This document shows, in pieces, positions 54,998 to 63,331 of a stretch of 64,000 nt of DNA (position 1 is its first letter; every line of letters starts with the position of its first letter). A program made the translations under genes and the position numbers. The notes under the pieces are model-generated. The model was given only the letters and a program-made list of their open reading frames with translations. It did no database searches and was not told the origin of the DNA. The stretch is from Dokdonella fugitiva (GTDB lineage Bacteria > Pseudomonadota > Gammaproteobacteria > Xanthomonadales > Rhodanobacteraceae), in contig NZ_JACGXL010000002.1 of NCBI RefSeq assembly GCF_014138265.1, positions 62,001 through 126,000 on the forward strand, in the 5' to 3' direction.

Positions 54998-56116
54998 TCA
55001 GCCGGCTCTCTCGAAACCGCTCACGAAGATCGCGTCCGGTCGCACGAAGCGACCCATCGCGATCGGGCTCTGGTTCACGCCCACCGTGGCGACGATCGCA
55101 TCGGCGTCGCCGACGATGTCCACGACGTGCAGCTCGTCGTTGCCGGTGTCGGCGACCAGCAGATGCGGGCCGTCGGGTGAAATCGACAGGCCGTTGACCG
55201 CGAAGATCGCGGCGTCGTCGATGACGTCGATCACCGGGTCCGATGCGGCGTTCGGCACGCGTGCCAGATCGAGGACGATCACGCGACCGAGGCCCGTGCC
55301 GACATACGCGCGTCGACCCGACGCGCTGATGGCGATGCCGTTGGGCGACCCGTAGCCGAGCGGGAATGTGCGCGTGACGGCCAGCGTCGCCGTATCGACC
55401 ACCGACACCGTCGCTTCGCCGTGGTTGACGACGTAGGCACGCGTGCCGTCCGGGCTGACCGCCACCGCGTTCGGATTGGCGCCGTCGTCGTCCGCGGCAC
55501 CGACCACGACGCAATCGGCGTTCGCGACGCTCGTCGGCAGTGCGAGGAGGTTGATCCGGCACAGCCGATGGCCGACGGATGCGTCGGTGACGTACGCGCG
55601 CGTGCCCGCGAGGTTCAGCGCGATGCCGCTGGGGCTCGGGTTGGCCGAGCCCGACAGCGAACCGAAATCGACGCCGGTCACCGCGTGCGTCGTCGTGTCG
55701 ATGACCGACAGGCCCGCGCTCGCGAAGTCCGCGACGTAGACGTGCCGGCCGCCGGGGTCGACCGCGACGCCGCGTGGATTGGAGCCGACGAAGTACGCGT
55801 GCGTCGTGACGCCCGTCGTCGTGTCGATCTCGAACACGGTTTCGTTGACCTGGTCCGACACGTACAAGCGATCGCCCTTGTCCGACAGCGCGGCGCCGTA
55901 GAAGCCGGTCGTATTCTCGGTGCCGGTCACGGTGATCGTCGCCGGCACGGCTGCCGTGTTCGACAGCTCGACCGCGGATACCGTCGGATGGCTGCTCGAC
56001 GGCAGGTACGCGTACGGTCCGGCGGCGAACGCACTCGCGGTGTCGAGAATGCACGCGACGACGGCGGCGCGCACGCGCGCGCCGCGCACGTGCGACGGGA
56101 TTGATCGAACGGTCAT
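54998..56116 (-). CDS. secreted YVTN/NHL-type beta-propeller ending in the F-x-x-GFE motif
   Basis: 372 residues. A signal-like segment around residues 12-31 (VRAAVVACILDTASAFA) precedes about seven blades of the YVTN/SMP-30 type: GGRHVYVADFASAGLSVIDT, DGTRAYVVNHGEATVSVVDT, SGRRAYVGTGLGRVIVLDL. The protein ends DAIFVSGFERAG, the terminal motif shared with other exported proteins here. Such propellers bind ligands or partners rather than showing a fixed enzymatic activity. Start at 56116 is uncertain because no strong RBS is seen. Placed between cca and the MidA-like gene, where related genomes usually have none. Confidence 0.75.
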   Translation of the reverse strand: MTVRSIPSHVRGARVRAAVVACILDTASAFAAGPYAYLPSSSHPTVSAVELSNTAAVPATITVTGTENTTGFYGAALSDKGDRLYVSDQVNETVFEIDTTTGVTTHAYFVGSNPRGVAVDPGGRHVYVADFASAGLSVIDTTTHAVTGVDFGSLSGSANPSPSGIALNLAGTRAYVTDASVGHRLCRINLLALPTSVANADCVVVGAADDDGANPNAVAVSPDGTRAYVVNHGEATVSVVDTATLAVTRTFPLGYGSPNGIAISASGRRAYVGTGLGRVIVLDLARVPNAASDPVIDVIDDAAIFAVNGLSISPDGPHLLVADTGNDELHVVDIVGDADAIVATVGVNQSPIAMGRFVRPDAIFVSGFERAG

Positions 56117-56221
56117 GGCAGGGTTCCGTGCAGGTGAAGGCACGGACGGGGAACGGCGCGTGGCGCGCGAATGTGCCATCCGCGTCGCGAACGCGCGCGG
56201 CGGAACCCGGAGGCGCGCGGG

Positions 56222-57397
56222 CTAAAGGCGATGCGAGAGGTCGAACGCGCGCAGGCCAGGCAGCGCATCGACGCCGCCGCGCGCGAACGCGATCGCCTGG
56301 AACCGCTCGCCCATGTCGCCGGGCAGGGTCAGGCGCTTCACCTCGGCGACGCGCTGCACGCGTTCGCGCTCGGACAGGCCGTCGTCGACGAGATCGAGTA
56401 GTCCGCTCGCGAGCAGGAACTGGCCTTGCGGCGCGTAGCCGACGAAATCGAAGCCCGCGCCGACGCCGGCTTCGGCGAGTGCGGTGAAGTCGACGAACGC
56501 GGTGAGGTCGGTCAGCCCGGGCCAGTGCAGCGGATCGGCGTGCGCGCGGTGGCGATAGTGGCAGACGAGCGTACCGTCGCTGCGCGCGGGCAGGTAGTAC
56601 TCGGCGCGCGGATAGCCGTAGTCGACGAACAGCACGACGCCCGCTTCGAGCGACGCGCTCACCGCCTGCACCCAGTACGGCAACTGCGGCAGCACTTCGG
56701 AGCGGTAGCCGTCGGCGAACGCGGCGCCGAGCGCGCGCTCGAGATGGCGCACCGCATTCCCGACGAGCAGGTCGGCCGGGCGATCGACGCGCGCGAAACG
56801 GCCCGCCTCGTCGAGCGCGACGTGCTCCTCGTACACCTCGCCCTCGCGCAGCGTGAAGCGCGTGGTCGGCAGCGCGTCGACGACTTCGTTGGCGAACAGC
56901 ACTCCGCGCCAGCCGTGTTCCGGCGGCCGCGCGATCCACGCCGCACGCGCGGCGATCCCCGGCGGCAGCTCCGCGGCGACACGCGCGCGTTGGCGCGCGG
57001 CGAGGTCGGCGCTCGGTTCGAGGATGAGGAATCGGCGCGGCAACACATCCTGCACGGCGAGTTCGCGCAGCGCGGCGACCGCGAACGCGCCGCTGCCACC
57101 GCCGATTTCGAGCACGTCGGCGTCGGCACCGAGTGCGCGCAGGGTCGGCGCGAACGCGCGCGCGAGGCAGCGCGCATAGAGGTCGCCGAGTTCCGGCGCG
57201 GTCACGAAATCGCCGGCCGCGCCGAACTTGGTGCGGCCCGCGCTGTAGTAGCCGAGCGCGGGCGCGTACAGGCACAGCTCCATCCAGCGCGCGAACGGCA
57301 TCGAGCCGGTCGCGCGGATCTCGTTGCGCAGCAACGCCGCGAGCTGGTCGGAGTGTTCGCGTTCGTCGTCGTTCGGAGCGGGCAGTTGCGTGTTCAG
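56222..57397 (-). CDS. MidA/NDUFAF7-family SAM-dependent methyltransferase
   Basis: About 391 residues. HSDQLAALLRNEIRATGSMPFARWME near the N-terminus, YYSAGRTKFGAAGDFVTAPELG, the SAM-binding DVLEIGGGSGAFAVAAL, LFANEVVDALP and VLFVDYGYPRAEYY are all typical. The eukaryotic homologue methylates an Arg of a complex I subunit; the bacterial substrate is not established. No ATG, GTG or TTG falls where the family N-terminus should begin. The CTG at 57397 gives LNTQLPAPNDDERE, matching family N-termini; ATT upstream and a GTG inside the divergent gene region are alternatives. Confidence 0.82.
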   Translation of the reverse strand: MNTQLPAPNDDEREHSDQLAALLRNEIRATGSMPFARWMELCLYAPALGYYSAGRTKFGAAGDFVTAPELGDLYARCLARAFAPTLRALGADADVLEIGGGSGAFAVAALRELAVQDVLPRRFLILEPSADLAARQRARVAAELPPGIAARAAWIARPPEHGWRGVLFANEVVDALPTTRFTLREGEVYEEHVALDEAGRFARVDRPADLLVGNAVRHLERALGAAFADGYRSEVLPQLPYWVQAVSASLEAGVVLFVDYGYPRAEYYLPARSDGTLVCHYRHRAHADPLHWPGLTDLTAFVDFTALAEAGVGAGFDFVGYAPQGQFLLASGLLDLVDDGLSERERVQRVAEVKRLTLPGDMGERFQAIAFARGGVDALPGLRAFDLSHRL

Positions 57398-57473
57398 GGC
57401 TGGTCGGCCGCGGCGTTCTGCGGCACTCTCGACAATGGCATGCGGGAAGCATAACCCGAAGGAGAGCGCGACG

Positions 57474-58220
57474 ATGGCGAGCACGCAGCAACGGCCGGTG
57501 GCGCTCGTGACCGGCGCCGCGCGGCGTGTCGGCGCGACGATCGCGCGCACCCTGCACGCGGCCGGCTACGACGTCGCCCTGCATGCGCGCAACTCGTACG
57601 CGGAACTGGAAGCGCTCGCGCTCACGCTCGAAGCGCAACGCCCCGACAGCACGCTGACCTTGCAGGCCGAGCTCGCCGACGCCGACTGCCTGCCCGACCT
57701 CGTCGACGCCGTGCTCGCGCGCTTCGGCCGCATCGATGCGCTCGTCAACAACGCGTCGTCGTTCTTCCCGACGCCGCTCGCGACGGTCACGCCGTCGCAA
57801 TGGGACGAGCTGTTCGCGGCGAACGCGCGTGCGCCGCTGTTCCTCGCCCAGGCCGCCGCGCCGCACCTGGCCGGCCGCAACGGCGCGATCGTCAACCTCG
57901 TCGACATCTACGCCGAACGACCGCTGCCGCGTCACAGCGTCTACTGCATGGCGAAGGCCGCGCTCGCGATGCTCACGCGCGCGCTCGCGCAGGAACTCGC
58001 GCCGCTCGTGCGCGTGAACGGCGTCGCGCCCGGCGCGGTGCTGTGGCCCGAGGCGGGCAAGGACTACGCCGACCAGCAGGAACTCATCGCGCGCACGCCG
58101 CTCGCGCGCGCGGGCACGCCCGACGACGTCGCCGGCACCGTGCTCTGGCTGCTGCGCGACGCGCGCTACGTGACCGGCCAGATCATCCGCGTCGACGGCG
58201 GCCGCTCGCTATCGATGTGA
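57474..58220 (+). CDS. pteridine-reductase-like short-chain dehydrogenase
   Basis: 248 residues. SDR with the TGAARRVG cofactor motif (Arg favouring NADPH), LVNNASSFFPTP, and an active site DIYAERPLPRHSVYCMAKAAL with Tyr-x-x-x-Lys and Asp as in PTR1/FolM. It ends VTGQIIRVDGGRSL. Likely reduces dihydropteridines or dihydrofolate; convergent folK and folB support a pterin role. GGAGAG precedes the ATG. The MidA-like gene lies divergently upstream. Confidence 0.87.
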   Translation: MASTQQRPVALVTGAARRVGATIARTLHAAGYDVALHARNSYAELEALALTLEAQRPDSTLTLQAELADADCLPDLVDAVLARFGRIDALVNNASSFFPTPLATVTPSQWDELFAANARAPLFLAQAAAPHLAGRNGAIVNLVDIYAERPLPRHSVYCMAKAALAMLTRALAQELAPLVRVNGVAPGAVLWPEAGKDYADQQELIARTPLARAGTPDDVAGTVLWLLRDARYVTGQIIRVDGGRSLSM

Positions 58221-58242
58221 TGCCGGGGTGGAAGCGAAAGAT

Positions 58243-58435
58243 TGAAACACGAAGGACACGAAGAACACGAAGGAGAGCGAAAAGCAGGAAGAGATTGAAA
58301 CACGGAGCACACGGAGCACACGGAGAAAGCAAGAAATGAAGTGACGCTACCTCCGTGTGCTCCGTGTGCTCCGTGTTTCAACCTTTCCGTCTCTTGCTTG
58401 CTCTCCTTCGTATTCTTCGTGTCCTTCGTGTTTCA
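58243..58435. repeat. nested inverted-repeat element built of 9-bp units
   Basis: Outer arms of 36 bp (58243-58278 and 58400-58435) pair with one mismatch and consist of TGAAACACGAAGGACACGAA-type units (CACGAAGRA, period 9). Inner arms of 31 bp (58295-58325 and 58351-58381) pair perfectly and consist of CACGGAGCA units, period 9, around a 25-nt loop. Both arm pairs start with TGAAACAC. Any peptide read from it is a three-residue repeat (HGAHGAH, SVCSVCS) and not a real protein. It lies between convergent genes (SDR and folK), where a giant hairpin could end transcription from both sides. Confidence 0.9.
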
Positions 58436-58449
58436 GGCTTTGTAGCCGC

Positions 58450-58932
58450 CTACAGCGTGACCCGTTCGAAGCGAGTCGCGCGGTCGGGCGAGGCGGCCCA
58501 GAGTTCGGCGAGCGCGCGGCCATCGCCGGGGACGCGCAGGTCCGGCGCGATCTCGGCGAGCGGCTTGAGCACGAACGCCTCGCGCAGCTCGCGCCGCGGC
58601 ACCTGCAGGTGGCCGGGGCCGTCGATGATCGCGTCGTCGAACAGCACGATGTCGACGTCGAGCGTGCGGCTCGAATAACGCGGCACGTCGCGGCGGCGAC
58701 CATGGCGATCCTCGAGCGCGTGCAGCCAGTCGTTCAATGCGGCGGCGGCGAGATCGCTGTCGATGCCGGCCGCGAGGTTGACGAAGTCGGGGCCGTCGAA
58801 GCCGACCGCGGGAAAGCGGTAGGCCGGCGAGGCGACGATCGCGCCGAAGCGCGCGCGCAGCTCTTCGAGCGCCGCGCGCAGGTGGCGCTCGGCGTCGAGG
58901 TTGGAGCCGAGGCTGAGCCAGGCGCGATGCAC
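58450..58932 (-). CDS. folK: 2-amino-4-hydroxy-6-hydroxymethyldihydropteridine pyrophosphokinase
   Basis: 160 residues. WLSLGSNLDAERHL at the N-terminus, YRFPAVGFDGPDFVNLAAG, and the HPPK signature RTLDVDIVLFDD with the Mg-binding Asp pair, then VPRRELREAFVLKPLAEIAPD. It transfers pyrophosphate from ATP to 6-hydroxymethyl-dihydropterin in folate synthesis. Starts 11 bp after folB on the same strand; its 3' end abuts the inverted-repeat element. Confidence 0.94.
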   Translation of the reverse strand: MHRAWLSLGSNLDAERHLRAALEELRARFGAIVASPAYRFPAVGFDGPDFVNLAAGIDSDLAAAALNDWLHALEDRHGRRRDVPRYSSRTLDVDIVLFDDAIIDGPGHLQVPRRELREAFVLKPLAEIAPDLRVPGDGRALAELWAASPDRATRFERVTL

Positions 58933-58943
58933 GTCGCGCGTCG

Positions 58944-59309
58944 CTAGGCGCCGGGCGAGCGCTCGCCGCGCTCGATGATCACGCCGACCGCGCGCGAACC
59001 GGTCACCGCACCGGGCTTGGACAGCTTGAGACGCAGCCAGCGCACGCCGAACTCCGCGCGGATGATCTCGGCGCAGCGCTCGGCCAGCGTCTCGACGAGT
59101 TCGAAGCGCGATTCGCCGACGAACGCGATGAGCCGCTTCGACACCGCCTTGTAGTCGAGCGTGTCGCCGATGCGGTCGCTCGCCGCAGGACGGGTGTTGT
59201 CGAACGCCATCTCGATGTCGAGCGCGACGACCTGGCGCGTCGTGCGCTCCCAGTCGTAGATGCCGATGATCGTTTCGATGCGCAGGTCTTCGATGAAAAC
59301 GAGATCCAT
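58944..59309 (-). CDS. folB: dihydroneopterin aldolase
   Basis: 121 residues. IEDLRIETIIGIYDWERTTR, LDYKAVSKRLIAFV, SRFELVETLAERCAEII with the catalytic Glu and the C-terminal LKLSKPGAVTGSRAVGVIIER containing the conserved Lys. It converts dihydroneopterin to 6-hydroxymethyl-dihydropterin, feeding FolK directly downstream. Forms a two-gene operon with folK. Confidence 0.94.
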   Translation of the reverse strand: MDLVFIEDLRIETIIGIYDWERTTRQVVALDIEMAFDNTRPAASDRIGDTLDYKAVSKRLIAFVGESRFELVETLAERCAEIIRAEFGVRWLRLKLSKPGAVTGSRAVGVIIERGERSPGA

Positions 59310-59408
59310 GGAACGCCGCTGGCGGTGGAACGAACGTGCATGATCCCCGAACGCGCGGCGCAGCGGAACCCGCGCCGGGCGTCGATGCGCCGCCTGCGGC
59401 GACTTCGT

Positions 59409-60455
59409 TCAGGCGACCGGCGGCAGGCTTGCGAGGTCCCAGCGCGGACGCACGCGGATTTCCGGCGTTTCGTGCTGGCCGACGGCGAGGCGCAGCGCGC
59501 CCGCGAGCGCGATCATCGCGCCGTTGTCGGTGCAGAACTCGAGGCGCGGGAAGTGCACGCTGAAACCTTCCCGCGCGCCCGCCTCGGCGAGTTCAGCGCG
59601 CAGGCGACGGTTCGCGCCGACGCCACCCGCGATCACGAGACGGCGTGCGCCGGTCTGCGCGAGGGCGCGGCGGCACTTGATCGCGAGCGTCTCGACGATC
59701 GCTTCCTCGAACGCGCGCGCGACGTCGGCGCGGGTCTGTTCCGCACGGTCGGAGTGCTGCCAGGCGAGCAGGACCTGGGTCTTCAGGCCCGAGAAGCTGA
59801 AGTCGAGGCCTGGCCGGTCGGTCATCGGCCGCGCGAAGCGGAACACGCCGGGACGCCCCTGCTCGGCGAGGCGCGCGAGCGCAGGGCCGCCCGGGTACGG
59901 CAGGCCCATGAGCTTGGCGGTCTTGTCGAATGCTTCGCCGGCGGCATCGTCGAGGGTGTCGCCGAGCAAGGTGTAGCGGCCGATCCCGGCGACCTCGATG
60001 AGCATCGAATGACCGCCCGACACGAGCAAGGCGACGAACGGCGGCTCGGGCGGGTCAGCCTCGAGCAGCGGCGCGAGCAGGTGCCCTTCCATGTGGTGCA
60101 CGCCGATCGCGGGCAGGCCGAGCGACCAGGCCAGTGCGCGCGCCGCGGTCGCGCCGACGAGCAGGGCGCCGACGAGCCCCGGCCCGGCCGTGTAGGCGAC
60201 CCCGCCGAGGTCGGCGACGCCGAGGCCGGCGCGGGCCAGGGTTTCGCGCACGAGCGGCATCAGCTTGCGCACGTGGTCGCGCGAGGCGAGCTCGGGCACG
60301 ACCCCGCCGTAGTCCGCGTGCATGCGGATCTGGCTGTAGAGGGTGTGGGCGAGCAGGCCGCGGGCCGGGTCGAACACGGCCACCCCGGTCTCGTCGCAGG
60401 AGGTTTCGACCCCGAGCACGGGGCCGTGGCCCGCCTTTGCAATGGGCTGATTCAT
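59409..60455 (-). CDS. tsaD: tRNA N6-adenosine threonylcarbamoyltransferase
   Basis: 348 residues. [32 protein letters not shown], the metal-binding [17 protein letters not shown], and [13 protein letters not shown] with the terminal [12 protein letters not shown] block. Part of the complex making t6A37 in ANN-decoding tRNAs. A GTG five codons upstream (60470) is an alternative start; its region overlaps the rpsU promoter on the other strand. Confidence 0.95.
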   Translation of the reverse strand: MNQPIAKAGHGPVLGVETSCDETGVAVFDPARGLLAHTLYSQIRMHADYGGVVPELASRDHVRKLMPLVRETLARAGLGVADLGGVAYTAGPGLVGALLVGATAARALAWSLGLPAIGVHHMEGHLLAPLLEADPPEPPFVALLVSGGHSMLIEVAGIGRYTLLGDTLDDAAGEAFDKTAKLMGLPYPGGPALARLAEQGRPGVFRFARPMTDRPGLDFSFSGLKTQVLLAWQHSDRAEQTRADVARAFEEAIVETLAIKCRRALAQTGARRLVIAGGVGANRRLRAELAEAGAREGFSVHFPRLEFCTDNGAMIALAGALRLAVGQHETPEIRVRPRWDLASLPPVA

Positions 60456-60466
60456 CGGGATAGAAT
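60437..60466 (+). promoter_or_regulatory. sigma70-type promoter of rpsU
   Basis: TTGCAA (60437-60442) and TAGAAT (60461-60466) with an 18-bp spacer lie 45 bp before the rpsU start at 60512. The -35 box falls within the first codons of divergent tsaD. Confidence 0.65.
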
Positions 60467-60511
60467 ACACGGCTCGCCCGCCAGCCCCGGGCCTGTGTCA
60501 TTGGAGAATGT

Positions 60512-60727
60512 ATGCCCAGCGTCAAAGTTCGCGAAAACGAACCGTTCGAGTTTGCCCTGCGCCGTTTCAAGCGCACGTGCGAGAAGGCCGGCGTGCTGGC
60601 CGAAGTGCGCAAGCGCGAGTTCTACGAAAAGCCGACCCAGGAGCGCAAGCGCAAGCGCGCTGCCGCGGTCAAGCGTCACCTCCGCCGCGTTTCGCGCGAC
60701 GTGACCAAGCGCCAGCGCCTGTACTGA
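60512..60727 (+). CDS. rpsU: 30S ribosomal protein S21
   Basis: 71 residues, full length. Typical sequence [39 protein letters not shown] and the basic C-terminus ending RQRLY. TTGGAGAATGT precedes the ATG. In many gammaproteobacteria rpsU heads the rpsU-dnaG-rpoD operon; here a terminator and two other genes separate it from yqeY and dnaG. Confidence 0.97.
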   Translation: MPSVKVRENEPFEFALRRFKRTCEKAGVLAEVRKREFYEKPTQERKRKRAAAVKRHLRRVSRDVTKRQRLY

Positions 60728-60823
60728 TCCGCGGATCCGTCCGCGCGAGCGCGCACGCCTGCGTGCGGACCCGCAAGGGCCTCGCTCGCCACGCGACGGA
60801 TCGGATGAAAGGGCTGTTCATCG

Positions 60824-60852
60824 GCCGGCACCTGCGAAGGTGCCGGCTTTTT
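60824..60852 (+). terminator. Rho-independent terminator after rpsU
   Basis: Perfect 10-bp stem GCCGGCACCT / AGGTGCCGGC with loop GCGA followed by TTTTT. It lies 97 bp past the rpsU stop and 14 bp before the end of the convergent yceI-like gene, so rpsU is transcribed separately from dnaG. Confidence 0.9.
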
Positions 60853-60866
60853 GCGTTGCGGCGGCG

Positions 60867-61547
60867 TCAGTCCGTCGCCGCTTTCGCGGCGATCGCCTCG
60901 GCCTCAGCGGCCGCGGTTTCGTACTGTTTGCGGTCGGCGTCATTCGCCGCGTCGGCGGCCTGCCGGCGCAGGTATGCGGCGAACGGCTTCGCCTCTTCGC
61001 CCTGCAGCGTGACATGGATCTCGACCTCGTCGCCGACCTGCGGCACGAAGCGGCCGAGGCCGAAGTCCGAGCGCTTGAGCCGCGTGGTCGCCTCGAAGCC
61101 GATCGACGGTACGCCGTTGCGCGGGTTCGTGCCGATCTTGTTGAGCGTCGCCTCGAGCACGACATTGCGCGTCACGCCGTGCACGACGAGGTCGCCGCCG
61201 ACGCGGTAGCCGCCGTGCCCGCGCGCCTCGACGGTCCGGCTGGTGAACGTCGCCTCGGGGAATTTCGCGAGGTCGAAGAAGCTGTCCGAGCGCAGGTCCT
61301 CGTCGAGGTCGGGCACCCCGCTCGTCATCGCCGCGAGCGGGATCTTCACCTTCACCGACGCCTTCGCCGGCGCGGCCGGGTCGAACACGAGCACGCCCTC
61401 GACGCGCGCGAACTGCGCGGTCGGAAACGCGAAGCCGAGGTGGTCCCAGCGCACGACGCCTTGCGTGTGGCGGGACTCGACGAGGTAGGTCGCCGCCTGC
61501 GACGGCACGGCGGCGGCGAGCAGGAGGACGGGCAGGAAACGGCGCAT
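60867..61547 (-). CDS. YceI-family periplasmic lipocalin-like protein
   Basis: 226 residues. Signal peptide about 1-19 (LLLAAAVPSQA). YceI barrel: SRHTQGVVRWDHLGFAF, KIPLAAMTSGVPDLDEDL, KFPEATFTS, LVVHGVTRNVVLEATL and FEATTRLKRSDFGLG. Members bind amphiphilic isoprenoids. An extra helical Ala/Glu-rich tail of about 30 residues follows the barrel. Divergent from the CadC-like regulator, with the CCTGAA repeats between them. Confidence 0.9.
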   Translation of the reverse strand: MRRFLPVLLLAAAVPSQAATYLVESRHTQGVVRWDHLGFAFPTAQFARVEGVLVFDPAAPAKASVKVKIPLAAMTSGVPDLDEDLRSDSFFDLAKFPEATFTSRTVEARGHGGYRVGGDLVVHGVTRNVVLEATLNKIGTNPRNGVPSIGFEATTRLKRSDFGLGRFVPQVGDEVEIHVTLQGEEAKPFAAYLRRQAADAANDADRKQYETAAAEAEAIAAKAATD

Positions 61548-61601
61548 TTCGGTACTCCGTGGGGTGGAACCGCGAGGCTGCCGCGGACGACCACCGCGAG
61601 T

Positions 61602-61638
61602 CCTGACGAACGCCTGAAGAATCCTGAAACAGCCTGAA
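61602..61638. promoter_or_regulatory. four direct repeats CCTGA(A/C), period 10-11 bp
   Basis: CCTGAC at 61602 and CCTGAA at 61613, 61623 and 61633 are in one orientation with helical-turn spacing. This is how OmpR/PhoB-type winged-helix dimers bind DNA. They lie between yceI and the wHTH regulator gene at 61709, directly upstream of where the -35 box of that gene should be. They are candidates for autoregulation and for control of yceI. Confidence 0.6.
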
Positions 61639-61671
61639 ACACCGCGCCGGCGCGGCGCGCCGACGCCGAGC

Positions 61672-61677
61672 TACAAT
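61672..61677 (+). promoter_or_regulatory. -10 box (TACAAT) of the CadC-like regulator
   Basis: TACAAT lies 31 bp before the start at 61709. The region 17 bp upstream is GGCGCG-like with no TTGACA similarity. Dependence on an activator bound at the adjacent CCTGAA repeats would explain this. Confidence 0.5.
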
Positions 61678-61708
61678 CGAAGGTCACCCGCCACCCCGAA
61701 ACGGACGC

Positions 61709-62587
61709 ATGCCCGAGTCCATGGACAGCCCATTGCGCGTCGGCGACTGGCGCGTCGATCCGCTGCTCGGCGAGATCGCCCGCGACGGCCGCAGCGTGCG
61801 CCTCGAGGCGCGCAGCATGCGCCTGCTCGTGCACCTCGCCGCGCGCGCGGGCGAGGTCGTACGCATCGACGACCTGCTCGAACAGGTCTGGGCCGGCGTC
61901 GTCGTCACGCCCGACTCGGTCTACCAGGCGGTGACGTCGCTGCGACGCTCGCTCGGCGACGACGCGAAGAAGCCGGCCTACATCGCGACCGTGCCGCGAC
62001 TCGGCTACCGCATGGTCGCGCGCGTCGAACCGTGGCGCGACGCGCCCGCTCCGGCGTCGGTCGCGCGCGGCGGTGTTCGCTGGCGCCGCGTCGGCGCGGC
62101 GGCGGCGGTCGCGGTCGTGCTCGTGGGCGCGCTCGCGTGGGCGACGTTCCGTGCACACGCGACCGTGTCCGCGCCATTGTCGATCGCGGTGCTGCCGTTC
62201 CTCGACCTGACCTCGCAGGCGATGGACGAGGAGTACGTCGCCGACGGCATGACCGAGGAAGTCATCGACGACCTCGGCGTCCTGCCCGGCGTGCGCGTGC
62301 AGTGCGCAGCCGAAACGTTGCACGGCAAGGAAGCATCGTTGCCGGTCACCGACGTCGCGCGCGCGCTCCGCGTCGACTACGTGCTCGACGGCAGCGTGCG
62401 CCGGTCCGATGCGACCTACCGCGTCGCCGCGCGCCTGCTGCACGCCGGCGACGGCCACGTGGTCTGGACGCAGAGCTACGACCGTCCGCTCGGCGACGTC
62501 GTCGCCCTGCAGAAGGACCTCGCCGGCGAGATCACCCGCTCGCTGCAGGCGCGCCTCGCGCCTGCAGCCACCAACGACGCCCGCTGA
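61709..62587 (+). CDS. CadC-like membrane-bound wHTH regulator with TolB-like periplasmic domain
   Basis: 292 residues. Residues about 8-105 are an OmpR/PhoB winged helix (VDPLLGEIARDGRSVRLEAR, VWAGVVVTPDSVYQAVTSLR, ATVPRLGYRMVARV). One transmembrane helix (about 130-150) leads to a C-terminal domain starting LSIAVLPFLDLTSQAMDEEY and VADGMTEEVIDDL, like the TolB-related domain of adenylate cyclases and CadC-type regulators. It ends ELHLVW-like as HVVWTQSYDRPLGD. It would sense an envelope signal and bind DNA directly. It lacks the TPR tail common to larger relatives. Confidence 0.87.
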   Translation: MPESMDSPLRVGDWRVDPLLGEIARDGRSVRLEARSMRLLVHLAARAGEVVRIDDLLEQVWAGVVVTPDSVYQAVTSLRRSLGDDAKKPAYIATVPRLGYRMVARVEPWRDAPAPASVARGGVRWRRVGAAAAVAVVLVGALAWATFRAHATVSAPLSIAVLPFLDLTSQAMDEEYVADGMTEEVIDDLGVLPGVRVQCAAETLHGKEASLPVTDVARALRVDYVLDGSVRRSDATYRVAARLLHAGDGHVVWTQSYDRPLGDVVALQKDLAGEITRSLQARLAPAATNDAR

Positions 62588-62616
62588 CCCCCGCGGTCCG
62601 GGCCATGGAGTATCCG

Positions 62617-63063
62617 ATGTCACTCAAGCAGCAGCTCACCGACGACATGAAGGCCGCGATGAAGGGCGGCGAGAAGGACCGCCTCGGCGTGATCCGCCTC
62701 GTCAACGCGGCGATCAAGCAGCGCGAAGTCGACGAACGCATCGTGCTCGACGACGCGCAGGTGCTCGCCGTGCTCGAGAAGATGCTCAAGCAGCGCAAGG
62801 ACTCGGTCACGCAGTACGAGGGCGCGGGCCGCGAGGACCTCGCTGCGGTCGAGCGCTACGAAATGGGCGTGATCGAGGCCTACATGCCCGCGAAGATGTC
62901 CGCCGCCGAGATCGACGCGATCGTCGCCAAGGCGATCGCCGACGCGGGCGCGACGAGCGCGAAGGACATGGGCAAGGTCGTCGGCCTGGTCAAGCCGCAG
63001 GTCGCCGGACGCGCCGACATGGGCCAGGTCTCGGCGCTCGTCAAGCAGAAACTCGGCGGCTGA
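62617..63063 (+). CDS. GatB/YqeY-domain protein
   Basis: 148 residues. MSLKQQLTDDMKAAMKGGEK, IRLVNAAIKQREVDER, LKQRKDSVTQYEGAGREDL and the C-terminal helical part ending MGQVSALVKQKLGG. It resembles the tail domain of GatB amidotransferase subunits and is commonly coded between rpsU and dnaG. GGAG precedes the ATG at 62617; the ATG at 62605 is less suited. Confidence 0.92.
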   Translation: MSLKQQLTDDMKAAMKGGEKDRLGVIRLVNAAIKQREVDERIVLDDAQVLAVLEKMLKQRKDSVTQYEGAGREDLAAVERYEMGVIEAYMPAKMSAAEIDAIVAKAIADAGATSAKDMGKVVGLVKPQVAGRADMGQVSALVKQKLGG

Positions 63064-63080
63064 CGCGGAGGAACACGATC

Positions 63081-63278
63081 ATGACCGATGCACGGCCGCT
63101 GCGCCGTTCGCGCCGCAATCGCGTCGTCGCCGGCGTGATGGGCGGCATCGCCGAACATTTCGGACTCAACCCGACCGGGCTGCGCGTCGTCTACGTGGTC
63201 GGCTCGATCGTGTCCGCCGCATTCCCGGGACTGCTCGTCTACCTGATCCTGTGGCTGCTGATCCCGCAGGACGGCTGA
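63081..63278 (+). CDS. small PspC-domain membrane protein
   Basis: 65 residues. The PspC signature RRNRVVAGVMGGIAEHFGL is followed by two short hydrophobic segments ending LLVYLILWLLIPQDG. PspC proteins take part in phage-shock type envelope stress signalling; short stand-alone forms have unknown roles. GGAGG precedes the ATG. Inserted between yqeY and dnaG and probably cotranscribed with both. Confidence 0.88.
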   Translation: MTDARPLRRSRRNRVVAGVMGGIAEHFGLNPTGLRVVYVVGSIVSAAFPGLLVYLILWLLIPQDG

Positions 63279-63331
63279 CGCGCCGGCGATCGCCCGGCGG
63301 CCACCGTCCACGCGTGGCATGCTGAGCACCC

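Noticed and set aside
58166-58381. Small proteins with HGAHGAH or SVCSVCS repeats
   Set aside because: They are translations of the 9-bp-unit inverted-repeat element in various frames, not conserved proteins.
58243-58435. CRISPR array
   Set aside because: The repeats are 9 bp, adjacent and without unique spacers, and they are arranged as inverted arms. No cas gene is present.
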